DNA of 64,000 bases from Ricinus communis (Eukaryota > Streptophyta > Magnoliopsida > Malpighiales > Euphorbiaceae), in the NCBI RefSeq assembly GCF_019578655.1, contig NC_063257.1, positions 23,887,939-23,951,938 of the forward strand. The letters are read 5' to 3'. The notes under the pieces are model-generated. The model saw only the letters and a program-made list of their open reading frames with translations. It made no database searches and had not been told where the DNA came from. A program made the translations under genes and the position numbers. This document shows positions 1 through 10,402 of the stretch, piece by piece; within the stretch, counting starts at the first letter, position 1, and each line of letters opens with the position of its first letter.

Positions 1-431
1 AAAGGCGTAAGCATGGCCGAAAACTTTCTCAAAAGGCGTAAAGCATCTTACTTCATTATCACAAGACTACAAGAACAAGTGGAGCCCTCTTTATTCCACT
101 AAGAAGAGTATCCAAAGCTTGAAGGAGAGCATCCAAAGCTTGAAGACCTCTATAAATAGAGGAGTTCCCCTTAGAAGAAGGCAGACTGAAAAAAAATACG
201 AAGAACCTCTTGTATTCTTCAAGTCGCACAAAGAAGAAATATAGTGAGAAAAGAGAGAGTATAGTGTGAAGAGTGATAGTGAGAAGAAACACCTTTCTCT
301 TATATTTTTATCCTCCTCTTGTAAGTTATATTTCATTTTTAAAGCTTTTATTTCAAAGCTTGTATATCTGTTCAAAGTTTTTGTTCAAAGTTTGTATCTA
401 TCAATAAAGATTATCTTCTTATCTAAAATGG
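1..431 (+). repeat. Terminal-repeat/promoter copy A of a reverse-transcribing element
   Basis: First of three near-identical copies of one promoter-like sequence. It contains a TATA box (TATAAATA, 151-158) preceded by two copies of ATCCAAAGCTT, and a polyadenylation signal AATAAA at 403-408. This is a U3-R-like layout, as in an LTR or a pararetroviral intergenic region. Copy A starts before the window: its first 10 bases are the end of a 31-bp repeat unit that is present twice in copy B. The open frames on its minus strand are just antisense of this sequence. The assignment to the same broad element type as the 6-13 kb locus is inferred from the coding fragment embedded at 906-1171. Confidence 0.6.
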
Positions 432-522
432 CAGCCCAAAATATTTTTTAATGGGCCAAAAAAGCCCAATGAAAAAAAAAAGAAAAAAGAAAGAAGACAA
501 AAAGAAAAGCAAAAGATTCTTT

Positions 523-905
523 TTCAAAAGCATGGCCGACAACTTTCTCAAAAGGCGTAAGCATGGCCGACAACTTTTTCAAAAAGCGTAAAGCATCTTA
601 CTTCATTATCACAAGACTACAAGAACAAGTGGAGCCCTCTTTATTCCACTAAAAAGAGTATCCAAAGCTTAAAGGAGAGCATCCAAAGCTTGAAGACCTT
701 TATAAATAGAGGAGTTCCCCTTAGTAGAAGGCAGACTAAAAAATACAAAGAACCTCTTGTATTCTTCAAGTTGCACAAAGAAAAAATATAGTGAGAAAAG
801 AGAGAGTATAGTGTGAAGAGTGATAGTGAGAAGAAACACCTTCCTCTTATATTCTTATCCTCCTCTTGTAAGTTATATTTCATTTTTAAAGCTTTTATTT
901 CATCC
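523..905 (+). repeat. Terminal-repeat/promoter copy B, 3'-truncated
   Basis: Second copy of the promoter-like sequence, in the same orientation as copy A and nearly identical to it. It begins with two tandem 31-bp units (about 530-560 and 561-591) starting GCATGGCCGAC. The TATA box is at 701-708. The copy breaks off inside the sequence that in copy A precedes the polyadenylation signal, and passes directly into element coding sequence at about 906. Copies A and B are separated by about 90 bp of A-rich DNA. Confidence 0.6.
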
Positions 906-1171
906 TCCCCTTAGGAAGATAACTATTCCTTATGGAGAGAATGAAATAGAGGCTTCACCTTACAAATTGGTAGGAGAAGATCTTGAAAAGAATGTCAAGA
1001 ACATTGTTCAACAGAACAATTTCTCGAATACCTATCTTAACACAATAGGGAAGCAGCTTGTTAGGATAGAAAGCCAGATCCAAAAACCTCCTGTAGTCTT
1101 CACCTCTCCAATCCTCCACTTCATAGGAGACCCTTCTCTTCTGAAAGATAAGAATAGAAGCAGAAATCAAC
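906..1171 (+). pseudogene. Fragment of capsid/linker coding region of an MP-type reverse-transcribing element
   Basis: This stretch is open and lies inside a chimeric reading frame (820-1341) whose ends are promoter repeat. The protein begins HPPL, then has an EIEASPYK-like block and a QLVRIE block. The same blocks, HPPL..., EIIASPFK and QLDRIE, occur in the same order around 6350-6540 in the large element, so this is a fragment of a diverged relative's polyprotein between the movement-protein tail and the capsid region. It is not an independent gene. It is flanked on both sides by partial copies of the terminal repeat, which suggests template switching during reverse transcription or a rearranged extrachromosomal form. 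Confidence 0.6.
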
Positions 1172-1325
1172 ATGATAGTGAGAAGAAACACCTTTCTCTT
1201 ATATTCTTATCCTCCTTTTGTAAGTTATATTTCATTTTTAAAGCTTTTATTTCAAAACTTGTATATCTGTTCAAAGTTTTTGTTCAAAGTTTGTATCTAT
1301 CAATAAAGATTATCTTCTTATCTAC
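1172..1325 (+). repeat. Terminal-repeat copy C (R/U5-like part only)
   Basis: Third, partial copy. It repeats the final part of copies A and B starting at GATAGTGAGAAGAAACACC and includes the polyadenylation signal AATAAA at 1302-1307. Copy B therefore stops at 905 and copy C restarts upstream of that point, duplicating about 70 bp on either side of the inserted coding fragment. Confidence 0.6.
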
Positions 1326-1378
1326 CATTTTTAAGAATTAACAAGCGTATGCTCTGTGTTTGCCTCATCTGAGGATCC

Positions 1379-1693
1379 TGCACACCAAAAACTTGTTGAT
1401 CTGTTTCTTCTTTTTTCTATCTTCGTATCAGAGCCATCTGGGTTCCGGGAAAGAAGCATCATTTGCATAAAAAAGATTTTAAACTCATTTTAATCTGCAT
1501 CATATTACTGATAAACAAGCACTGTTCATTTATGCACAGTAGTAAGTCCCGTTAGTGTAAGGGCAGTAAAACTGGTGGCTTGGTTCATGTTTGTTTAGAA
1601 AGTTATTTTGGTTTATTTTAAAATGAATTTAGAACCATTTTTCTGTAGCAAGATAGAAAAAGAAGAAACAGATCAACAAGTTTCTGGTGTGCA
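1379..1693. repeat. 44-bp inverted repeat flanking a 228-bp loop; PBS-like core
   Basis: The arm at 1379-1422 (starting TGCACACCAAAAACTTG) is almost perfectly reverse-complementary to 1651-1693. Just inside the left arm is TATCAGAGCC (1426-1435), the core of the primer-binding site complementary to plant initiator tRNA-Met that many plant retroelements use. It is about 120 bp after the AATAAA of copy C. The loop holds no long open frame. It looks like the leader of the element whose terminal repeats lie to the left, partly duplicated in inverted orientation. Confidence 0.5.
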
Positions 1694-1699
1694 AGTTAG

Positions 1700-3441
1700 G
1701 TTTTCTCCAACCTTCCACTCTGGAGCCTTGTTTCTTACAGTGACAGGACTAATAAGCTTTTCTTTGAATGGATAAAGAATACTATTTTCTTTGCAATAAA
1801 TCTGAAACCAATCAAAAAATTTGATTTGAACTTTGTTTTGAATGCAAAATTGATAGTATCTTTCTTGAATACTATCTTTTTCTTGTAAAAAATTCTTAAA
1901 AAACTAAAATTTTTTAGAATGGTTTTTCTTTGAATAGAAATCTTCATGTAAAAGCTTTTTATCAATTTGAAAATTTTATATATATAATATTGACACCTTT
2001 TATATTTAAAATTAAAAAATATAATCAATTTCTATTAGTTTAATAAGTAAAAATATCCATTATGATTGTACAATATCTAATATAAAGTATTAATGTAAAA
2101 GTTGGAATTATATTGTTGGTGCTGAAAGTTGATACCTGTGGTATATTTTTTGAATTTAAGATATAGTCGGTCAATCAAGGTTATAACTTCATAAAAATTC
2201 TTTTACTTTTTAGTAATCAATTTGTGTGGACAGCAAGGACCATAAATTCAGCTAATTTTGACTGAATTCTTTAGTTTTAATCCTTTAACGGATTGAACCG
2301 GTTTAGTCCAATCTAATTTTAAGAATGTTAGTAACTAGTTTTAGCATATATAACCTGTAAGAGTTAAATAGTTAGATACTAGTAGAAGAATCTAGAAATA
2401 TATTCACCGACTAGTTAGAATTAAATCTATGATAAATCTATATCTATATCTATCACTCTTTCTATATATATTTTAATATTATATTAATTAATAAATAATT
2501 CTTATCGGATAATGATATTTATTATATGTTAAGAAATAATATATTATATTTTAATATTGTATTAATTAATAAAATATTTTTTAATTAAGATATATTCAAT
2601 AATAAATTAATTTTTTAATTATATTATAAATTTATAATCCTAAAAAATAGTAATATCAATTATATTTATAGTATTAATTTATATAATACTAACATTAATT
2701 AATAAATATTGTTAAAATAATTTTTATATTATTGTATTAATAAAATTTTAAATTTTTAGAAAAGAACATTTAAAATAATTAGTTTACTATTATTTTTAAA
2801 ATATTATAAATTAATATTAAATATTAATTTTTTTATTAAATTCTATTTATGGACTTAGTTTTATAATCAAAATAATAATAACGACTCTCTAACACACGAT
2901 TAAACAATTAATATATATTAATTTATGGGATCTAAAATTATCTTTATATGGATGTTTATATTTTGACATATAAAATTTTTATTTTGACATGTATATTTAT
3001 TTTTGACACATAGAAATCAAGCTTATGTTTAGTTTTATTATTTTTTATTAATATATTAATTAATGAGTTATATTCCTAATTAAAATACTAGTTATAGTTT
3101 TAAAAAATGACATTAATTATATTATAACATTATATTAACTAATAAAATAATTTTTAATTAAATAATAATTTTAACTTTATCCTAAAAAATAATATATTAA
3201 TTATATTTTAATATTATATTAACTGATAATTTAAATTTTCTAATTAGATAATGATTATAATTCTAAGAAACAACATTTAAGTTATATTTTTAAAATTATA
3301 TAAATTAATAAATTACTTTTCTAATTGTATAATAATTTATAATCATAAAAGATAGTAATATATAATTATATTGATAGCATTAATTTTTTTTAATATTAAG
3401 ATTAATTAATAAATTTTAAAACTAATTTATACTAATAAAAT
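1700..3441. other. AT-rich DNA without recognisable genes
   Basis: Very AT-rich, mainly short words such as TTAATATTATATTAATTAATAA and TAATCCTAAAAAATAG recurring in degraded form between about 2480 and 3440. This resembles an old dispersed AT-rich repeat. Similar phrases recur in intron 8 of the BRO1 gene (30180-30480) and at 45680-45870 and 46370-46560. A 97-codon minus-strand frame (1735-2028) is low-complexity, has no family resemblance, and is not called a gene. Confidence 0.5.
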
Positions 3442-4624
3442 ATTAAAATATTAAAAAATTACGAAGAATATTTATAAATATTTAATTTGTTATTTTGAAA
3501 TACTATAAATAAATTTTAATATTTAATATTTAACTTAATTAAATTTAGTAATTTAATTTTATAATTAAAATAATATTTAATCATATAATATATCGGTAAA
3601 TGATAAATTATAAATAAATACAAAATAAAAGTCTACTCCAATTTAATTTCTCTGTTCACCAAATCTCATGATTCTAATCTCCAAACAGTTTGTTAAGTTA
3701 CTCTGATTTTGCTAAATGGTAGAAGTGGTTGGCCGATTGCTCTCTTTCATCTTATGTTGAGTTTAGCTGCTAATTAAGTCCGGGGATTCATATCATACAA
3801 AATTTAATTGTATTATGTGAAAATAAATATATAATATAAAATAGTTAAATTAAATATAATATTATATTAAAATATTAAATTTAAATATGAACATATTTAT
3901 TTAACTAGATTGATTTATACAATCTGTTCAATAAATTAAAATTTTAAAATAAATTATAAATTATTTAAATTTTAAAAATATATTTATTTAACTATAAAAT
4001 AACTCAAACTTAAATTATTATTTTAAAACTTAATTAAAAATAAAAATTATACTTTTATTTAGAGCATCCCAACAGTGCTCTTGTTTTAAAGAACATAATT
4101 TCTATAATAAAAAGTATCTTAGGGTATATTTAAATATAACAAGTAAAATATTTTATTTAAGTCTAATATACTCTTTATATTTATTATTTTATTTAAATCT
4201 AATAGACTTTTTTATTTTATTCTTTATTTTATTTTTATTTTTATAATTATTAATAATTTTAATTTTTAATTTGATTTTTTTCTTTATTACAAATATCAAT
4301 TAAATTAAATATATAAAAATTTATAATGTATTTATTAAATATAGAGTGGAGAATGAAGTTTAATTTTTTATATATTTTATTTTATATTTAAAAAATAAAA
4401 AAATACTTGTAATATTATTTATAATATGAATCTATAAAATAAAGAAGTTAATTATACATGTTTTTAGACTTGCTGTTTTTGGATTAGACATGTTAATAGA
4501 GTTACTATTTTTGGGTCCTCAAGTTATTTATTGGGCTTGAGAAAATAATGTTTACTAATTTAGGAATGACAGTGTCCCTGTTCCTACTTGATAGACAACA
4601 AGTTTCAAACTCCTTCGTCACAAT
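3442..4624 (+). repeat. 1.18-kb direct repeat, left copy, flanking the complex insertion
   Basis: Matches 13055-14231 in the same orientation throughout. By eye there are about 20 substitutions and a few small indels, roughly 2 percent divergence. The two copies abut exactly the ends of the inserted element block: this copy ends where the inverted arm begins (about 4621-4625), and the right copy begins where the movement-protein frame loses homology (about 13055). It is AT-rich and non-coding. The right copy runs on into the BRO1 gene promoter region, so it is most simply host DNA duplicated on insertion, not an LTR: it has no TG/CA ends, TATA box or PBS. Confidence 0.75.
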
Positions 4625-6020
4625 GATGCCATAATCAAAGACAATAAACAAGTAAATATTGTTTAGGATAGTGGGACCACCTACCGGGACCACCCTGACC
4701 GATTACTGGGAAGACGGGCTGACCAACGGAAAACTAGGCTGACCAACGCTATCTTAAACAGAATAATTACAAGTTTAGTGACTATGGCTCTGATACCAAT
4801 TGCGGAGCAGGATCTAATAATAGAGAAATAATAGAGAAAGAGAGTAAGTAAGTAGATAGTATAAAATTTTATTGAAGAGAGAATTTTACAAAGAGAAAGA
4901 TTACAAAAATAAAAGAGATAGTAGGAAAGATAGTTCAAGCGTATCTTCCCTCAACTAATTTACACCTATTTATAATAAGAAATAGAACATTATTCGGACT
5001 TCAAACAGACTTGAGTCCGTGATATTATTATAAAAGACAACAAAGGTAAATAATTAAGTTATTTTGTCAAAAAGGAAAAGATTCTTGTCCGCCACTTTGT
5101 CCATCCTTATCTTTTTGTTTTGTCCGCCACTTTATCAAAAGATTTTTGTCCTCTTGCATAATTGTCTTCTTTTGTTGGCAAAAATGTCCATTTAGTCAAA
5201 AAGCACATCATAGTTATCAAAACCGTAGCAATAGTCTTCATTTTGTGGAGTGTAATTAGGTCCACCAGTGCTTCCAGAGTCTTCGTCATCACTATCTCCA
5301 GAGACTTGTGATAATGCATGTTCTAGGGCTGCTTTAAATTCGTTCTTTATAGTATTTCCAGAAAATTTTGCTAAGATTTTGCTTTTATCAGACAAGAAGT
5401 TAAATTATCCCATAGATTGACTTGTTCCTGATAGCATAGGATTCTTTCCAGAGAAATGTTTCAGGACCGTTTCTTTGTTAGCTTGAATATCTTTACAGTT
5501 GGACCACCATTTAACACTATATTCACGGGTTAAACAGGCGATATAATTTACATTAGGAGAAGGTTTAAATGGTTTTACCTTGAACTGCCAGGAGAAAATC
5601 CAAGGTAGGTTAAAGGTTTCAGAAAAGATAATCAATTTATCATGCTTAAGAATAGGTAACTTTTCTTTAAAGATAGTAAATCCTTCCATAATCTTAGCAG
5701 GTAAAATTTCAGGGCAAAGTCCAAAATATGTCCACCAATCCGAAAACCAGTTTGGAAAATTTTTTTGAATTGGTTTTATGAAACATGAAAAACCAGGAGT
5801 GATTCCAATTTTGAAGGTAAAAGGTATTGTACCAGGCTTTTTGGTAATCAAAGTAATTGTAACAGGAAGGTGTAAAAGTAATAGAAAATTTCTTTGCAGT
5901 GTATGGGTTTTGGTTCCAATCTGAAAAAGTAAGGACTTTCAAGATTCTACATTTGGAATAGAAAATTTTCTCGGGCATGTCACGATCATAGGAATGTTCA
6001 ATTTCTATGGAGTTGGTATC
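4621..6020 (-). repeat. Inverted arm, left (copy of 10772-12103)
   Basis: Reverse complement of the right arm. It carries on the minus strand the C-terminal polyprotein domain, the non-coding promoter region, and the first bases around the movement-protein start. Its tRNA-Met primer-binding site reads on the minus strand at 4786-4798. It is about 70 bp longer than the right arm because the right arm has two internal deletions near 10855-10900. The right end of this arm, at GGAGTTGGTATC (about 6009-6020), switches abruptly into plus-strand coding sequence. Confidence 0.8.
5192..6020 (-). pseudogene. C-terminal domain of element polyprotein (inverted copy)
   Basis: Minus-strand frames 5978-5709, 5851-5405 and 5395-5192 together match the region encoded on the plus strand at about 10772-11532. 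The domain is rich in aromatic residues (repeated W, Y, F) and ends in an acidic tail with DSDDEDSG before a terminal LFD. It follows RNase H in the plus-strand copy. I do not know its function; similar tails occur in plant movement-protein-bearing retroelement polyproteins. It is broken by a frameshift near 5850 and a stop near 5400. It keeps two stretches missing from the right-hand copy. Confidence 0.55.
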
Positions 6021-6498
6021 AACTATGGAAAACTTTTCAACTCTAAATATGCTTTCTACCCCTTTTGAAATAGATAAACCTTTTTTACGATCCGACTATT
6101 ATCATATACGTAATCGTGTAAAAGGTTTATGGTTTCAAAATCAATTTTCAACGGGGGAGAGACATACTATTCAAGAAAAATTTTATGAATATTTAAATTC
6201 TATTAAAATTAATATTCCGTTTTTTATCTGGTTTGAAATTTATTGTAACAATAATAATATAGATTTTCCTTTTAAAAATCTTTTTACAAATGATAGAGTT
6301 TCTAAAACATGGAATACAACCGTAGGAAACAAACAAATAATCTCTGTTCATCCACCTTTAGAAGAAGTCAAAATAACTGTTCATGATCAAGAAATAATTG
6401 CTTCACCTTTTAAAAAGATAAGCTCTGAAAATGACAACAAACTTCCCTTATTAAAAGATATAAAAAGCGTCCAAAATCAAAATAATTATACAAACTAA
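6007..6498 (+). pseudogene. Polyprotein segment: movement-protein tail / start of capsid region
   Basis: An open stretch of 163 codons, but its first few codons lie in the inverted arm, so the apparent start is an artefact of the junction at 6020. The protein is rich in F, N, I and K, has an RVKGLWFQNQF block and then an HPPLEEVKIT block. The latter is shared with the fragment at 906-1171. In related polyproteins this segment follows the movement protein. It ends at an in-frame stop (6496-6498), and the same frame continues as recognisable but interrupted coding (QLDRIE at about 6520-6537) to 6700. Expression as a protein is unlikely. Confidence 0.55.
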
Positions 6499-6717
6499 CT
6501 TCTTTTTACAATTGCTTCACAACTTGATAGGATAGAGACATTTAACATAAATAATCAACAAACACCTAGGCCAGGTGGCATACCTATGAAACCTATTTTC
6601 CAACCTCACGAAATTCCTGAATAACAACTAATTAAATTAAATGATAAAGATGAAATTTTAAAATAAATAAATTTAAAATTATCCAATCTATCTTTAAAAG
6701 ATCAACCTTCTGTAAGC

Positions 6718-7596
6718 ATGCTTAATTCTGAAACATCTGAACAAAATGACAGCTTTAAAATCAAAGATTTAGAAAGTCAATTTGTTAATGATACTTTTGA
6801 AATAAACAAAATATACAATAAAAGAGGATACGACAAACCTAGAACTAGACACTATTATCCTAGACCTACTCCTCCAGATGTTTTGTTTGAAGAAAGAGTT
6901 AATTTTACTCAAGCAAAATATGATGGAGATTCTGTTTATGAGTGGAACCTTGATGGTCTATCAGAATATCAAATTTTAAATATGTTACAGGAAATGACCA
7001 TGGCTTGTACCTCGTACAGAGCCAGATCTGTAAATAACACTGATAAAAAAATTGCTCAAATATTAATTTCCGATTTTACTGGTCAATTAAAAGGCTGGTG
7101 GGATAATTACACCTCACTAGAAGATAAATCAAGAATTTTAAATGCAAGAAAAATAGTCATTAAAACTGAAAATCAAACCTCTGTTCAAACTGAAGAAGAA
7201 GATGCTATTGCAACTTTACTTTTCGCTATTACAAAATATTTTGTTGGAGAATCTAATCAATATCAAATTCGATCTTCTGAAATTCTTTCAAATTTAACTT
7301 ATCCTAAACTTCAAGATTTTCGCTGGTACAAAAATGTCTTTTTAACTAAAGTTTTTTCTCGAACTGATTGCAATCATAGTTTTTGGAAAGAAAGATTTAT
7401 TGCTGGTTTACCTAAATTATTTGCTGAAAAAGTTAGAACAAGAATTAGAGATTTTTATGAAAATGTTATTCCTTATGATACTTTAACTTATGGAGAAATT
7501 ATTAATTTTATTAATAATGAAGGTTTAGCTTTATGTACTGATTTGAAATTAAAAGCTAAAATCAAAAATGAATTTTACAATCTAAAAAAGAATTAG
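6718..7596 (+). pseudogene. Capsid-like (gag/CP) region of element polyprotein
   Basis: A 292-codon open stretch in the same frame as 6007-6498. It includes GQLKGWWDNYT near 7080-7110 and FRWYKNVFLTKVFSRTDCN near 7318-7375, and is followed by a basic region and zinc knuckle. This is the position and character of the coat-protein domain in caulimovirid and related polyproteins. The reading frame is lost at an A-run near 7585, where the coding frame moves from frame 1 to frame 3. The methionine at 6718 is internal, not a genuine start. Confidence 0.6.
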
Positions 7597-7871
7597 GAGA
7601 TTTTTATTCCCAATATGGTTATGAACGTATTCAAGCTCCTTCTTCAAAAACTAACAAATATTTGAAAAGAAAATCTTCTAATAAAAATTATAGAAGAAAC
7701 ACTTCGAGTTTTCAAAAATCTTCTTCATCCAAAAACACTTCTCAAAACAAAAATAAAAATAAAAATAATAAAAAGAAAAGTCATCCTGTTTGCTATAAGT
7801 GTGGACGTGTTGGTCATTTTAAATCCCAATGTAGAATGAAAGAAAAAAATCAATACTTTAGATATCTCTGA
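7580..7871 (+). pseudogene. Basic region and CCHC zinc knuckle (nucleic-acid binding)
   Basis: In frame 3, a Lys/Ser/Asn-rich stretch is followed by the zinc knuckle CYKCGRVGHFKSQC (about 7790-7833), a perfect CX2CX4HX4C motif that binds RNA or single-stranded DNA in retroviral-type capsid proteins. The segment is joined to the capsid region upstream and the linker downstream by two frame changes that cancel. One is at the A-run near 7585 and one at the A7 run near 7845-7851. Both are probably indels in homopolymers. Confidence 0.75.
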
Positions 7872-7887
7872 CAAACTTAAAGGCCAA

Positions 7888-8460
7888 ATGTTTAATCTTT
7901 TACTATCTGATACAGATTCTGAAAATTCTGATTTAAGTGATTTTGAAGAAAAAGATTTAAATGTTTTAAGCGATACATCTTCTGTTAATACTGATTTTGA
8001 AACTTGTGAAGGCTCTGGAATTTGTACAGGTCCTTATTGTAACTCAACTTTAAATGTTTTATCAAAGGAAACTCTTTCAGATCTTTTTGAATTAATTGAC
8101 AAAATAAATGATCCTACAGATAAAGAAAAATATTTTTTAAAATTAAGGGATATTGTTTTACATAACGAGACCCAAAAATCTAAACCTTTACCTTACAATT
8201 TAAAAGAAATTTTTCAAAGATTTGAACCAAAATCTTCTAGAAATTCTACACCAAATATTCAGGATTTACAAGAAGAAATTAAAAATATAAAACAAGAAAT
8301 TAATGATTTAAAAAATAAAAATTTAGATTTCAAAGAAAGGATCTTAAAATTGGAACTAAATAGAAAAAATAAAGAAATTGTTGAATTTAATGAAAACACT
8401 AATGATTCTCATGTTAATGAATTTTTAGCACTTATTACCAGAGTAAATTTTCATAAATAG
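7888..8460 (+). pseudogene. Acidic linker with predicted coiled coil, upstream of protease
   Basis: Back in frame 1. The N-terminal third is acidic (SDTDSENSDLSDFEEKDL). The last third is a heptad-like E/K/L/I-rich stretch (about residues 130-165) likely to form a coiled coil. It ends at a TAG (8458-8460), after which the same frame continues into the protease. It is a polyprotein segment between the zinc knuckle and protease, with no assigned enzymatic activity. Confidence 0.5.
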
Positions 8461-8900
8461 TTTATTTTTGTTAGAATTCTTATAAATGATTTTAAAATCG
8501 AGACAATCGCTTTAGTTGATTCTGGAGCCGATCAAAATTGTATTCAAGAAGGAATTGTACCTACACAGTTTTTTGAAAAAACAACTGAAAAATTACATAC
8601 TGCAGACAGTTCAAGAATGCAAATAAATTACAAGCTTTCCAAAGTTAAAATCTGTAATGATGGATTATGTTTTTACACTTCTTTTATTTTGATTAAAAAC
8701 CTTTCAACCACTGTTATTCTTGGAACTCCGTTTTTAGCCTTGCTTTATCCCTTCTCAGTTGACACTCACGGTATTAAAACTAGATTATTAGAAAAAGAAA
8801 TTTGTTTTAAATTTATTTTTTCTGAACAAGAAAAAGATATAAATGTTTTAAAGAAAAATTGTGTTTTTAATGATCTGATTAGTCAAAAGAAAAAATAAAT
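8461..8900 (+). pseudogene. Retroviral-type aspartic protease of the element
   Basis: Frame 1 contains LVDSGAD at about 8512-8532, the catalytic Asp-Ser-Gly of retropepsin-like proteases, and a hydrophobic ILGTPFL flap-end motif near 8718-8738. Such proteases cut the polyprotein into capsid and polymerase parts. The frame is closed upstream by a TAG at 8458-8460 and downstream by a TAA near 8896-8898, so the domain survives only as a fragment between stops. The catalytic triad itself is unchanged. Confidence 0.7.
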
Positions 8901-8922
8901 TGCTTTTTTAAATAAAGAAATT

Positions 8923-10362
8923 TTGTTTTTAAAAATTAAAGAAGAATTAGACCTTGATGTGACAAAAGCTAAAATAAAAAATATTGAAAATCTTTTTACT
9001 AATGACTTATGTGCACCTGTTCCAAATGCTTTTTGGAATAGGAAAAAACATGTAATCTCTTTATCTTATGTTAAAGATTTCTCTGAAGATAACATACCGA
9101 CAAAATCACATGCTATACATATGAGTGCAGAACTTGAAAACCACTGCAGAAAAGAAATTGATGAATTATTACAAAAAGGATTAATTTGTAATTCTAGTTC
9201 TCCTTGGAGCTGCTCTACTTTTTATGTTTATAACGCAGCTGAAAGAGAACGAGGTGTACCCAGACTTGTTATAAATTATAAACCTTTAAATAAAGTTTTA
9301 GAATAGATCAGATACCCTATACCTAATAAAAGAGACTTATTGAAAAAACTTTACAATTCAAAAATTTATTCCAAGTTTGACATGAAGTCTGATTTTTGGT
9401 AAATTCAAATTGAAGAAAAAGATCGTTACAAAACTAGTTTCAATGTCCCTTTTGATCATTATGAATGGAATGTCATGCCATTTGGACTAAAAATTGCACC
9501 GTCAGAATTCCAAAGAATTATGAATGATATTTTCCATGATCATCAATCATTTACCATTGTTTACATTGATGATATTTTAGTTTTTTTAAATTCTTTAGCA
9601 CAACATTTTTCTCATTTGCAGAAGTTTTATAATATAATTAAACAAAATGGTTTAGTCGTTTCTGCACCAAAAATGAAATTATGTCAAACAAAAATCAGAT
9701 TTCTTGGACACGAAATTTTTAAAAATAATATTTTACCAATTTCAAGAGTTTTAGAATTTACTTCTAAATTTCCAGATGAAATTAAAAATAAAAATCAACT
9801 ACAAAGATTTTTGGGATGTCTTAATTACGTGTCTGATTTTTTCAAAGATATTAGAATTCTCTGTAAGCCTTTGTTCAATCGCCTTAAGAAAAATCCAAAA
9901 CCCTGGACACAAGAACATACTCGTGTTGTACAAATCATCAAACAAAAAGTTCATCATTTACCCTGTCTGTCTATTCCTCATCCATATGCCTTTCTTATAG
10001 TTGAAACAGATGCTTCTGATTTAGGTTTTGGGGGTATTGTTAAACAAAAGTTACCTAGTCAAAATACAGAGTCCTTAGTCAGATTCCACTCTAGAGCATG
10101 GAATGATACTCAATCCAAATATTCTACTATTAAAATAGAATTTTTATCAATTGTTTTATGTATTACAAAATTTGAAGATGATTTAGTCAAAAAATATTTT
10201 TTACTTCGTATTGATTGTAGTGCTGCTAAATATATTTTGGAAAAAGATGTTAAAAATTTTGTTTCAAAACAAGTTTTTGCCAGATGGCAAGCACTTTTGG
10301 GAATATTTGATTTTGATATTGAATATATAAAAGGTTCTTCAAATTTTTACTTGATTTTTTAA
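8923..10362 (+). pseudogene. Reverse transcriptase and RNase H of the element
   Basis: One frame (frame 1) carries the Ty3/caulimovirid-type reverse transcriptase: the plug region ends at an in-frame TAG (9304-9306) and a second stop (TAA) occurs near 9400. The frame then runs from 9475 to 10362. The catalytic YIDD lies at 9562-9573, with FLGH downstream (about 9700-9711). RNase H follows with ETDASDLGFGG near 10003-10035. Both polymerase active-site aspartates are intact, but the two stops make it non-functional as written. The frame also slips near 10345 before the C-terminal domain. No integrase domain is visible after RNase H, which supports a pararetroviral rather than Ty3 LTR type. Confidence 0.8.
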
Positions 10363-10402
10363 CAAGAGAATTTCTACAGGGAAAGAAATCAAGCTAATCT
10401 TT

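Noticed and set aside
530..595. Short tandem units considered as a CRISPR-like array
   Set aside because: Only two 31-bp units without spacers, within a plant terminal repeat.
59..883. Minus-strand open frames of 77-94 codons
   Set aside because: They are exact antisense of the terminal-repeat copies and occur in both copies A and B; hydrophobic low-complexity with no gene context.
1735..2028. 97-codon minus-strand frame
   Set aside because: F/I/K-rich translation of AT-rich DNA, no family match and no promoter or splice context.
3442..4624. Direct repeats considered as LTRs of the 8.4-kb element
   Set aside because: No TG/CA ends, PBS, polypurine tract, TATA or polyA layout at the borders; the PBS and promoter lie inside the element instead.
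4505..4938. Two minus-strand frames beside the left arm
   Set aside because: They read through the inverted non-coding promoter/PBS region; the equivalent frame on the right arm (11786-12043) lies before the movement-protein ATG and is leader sequence.
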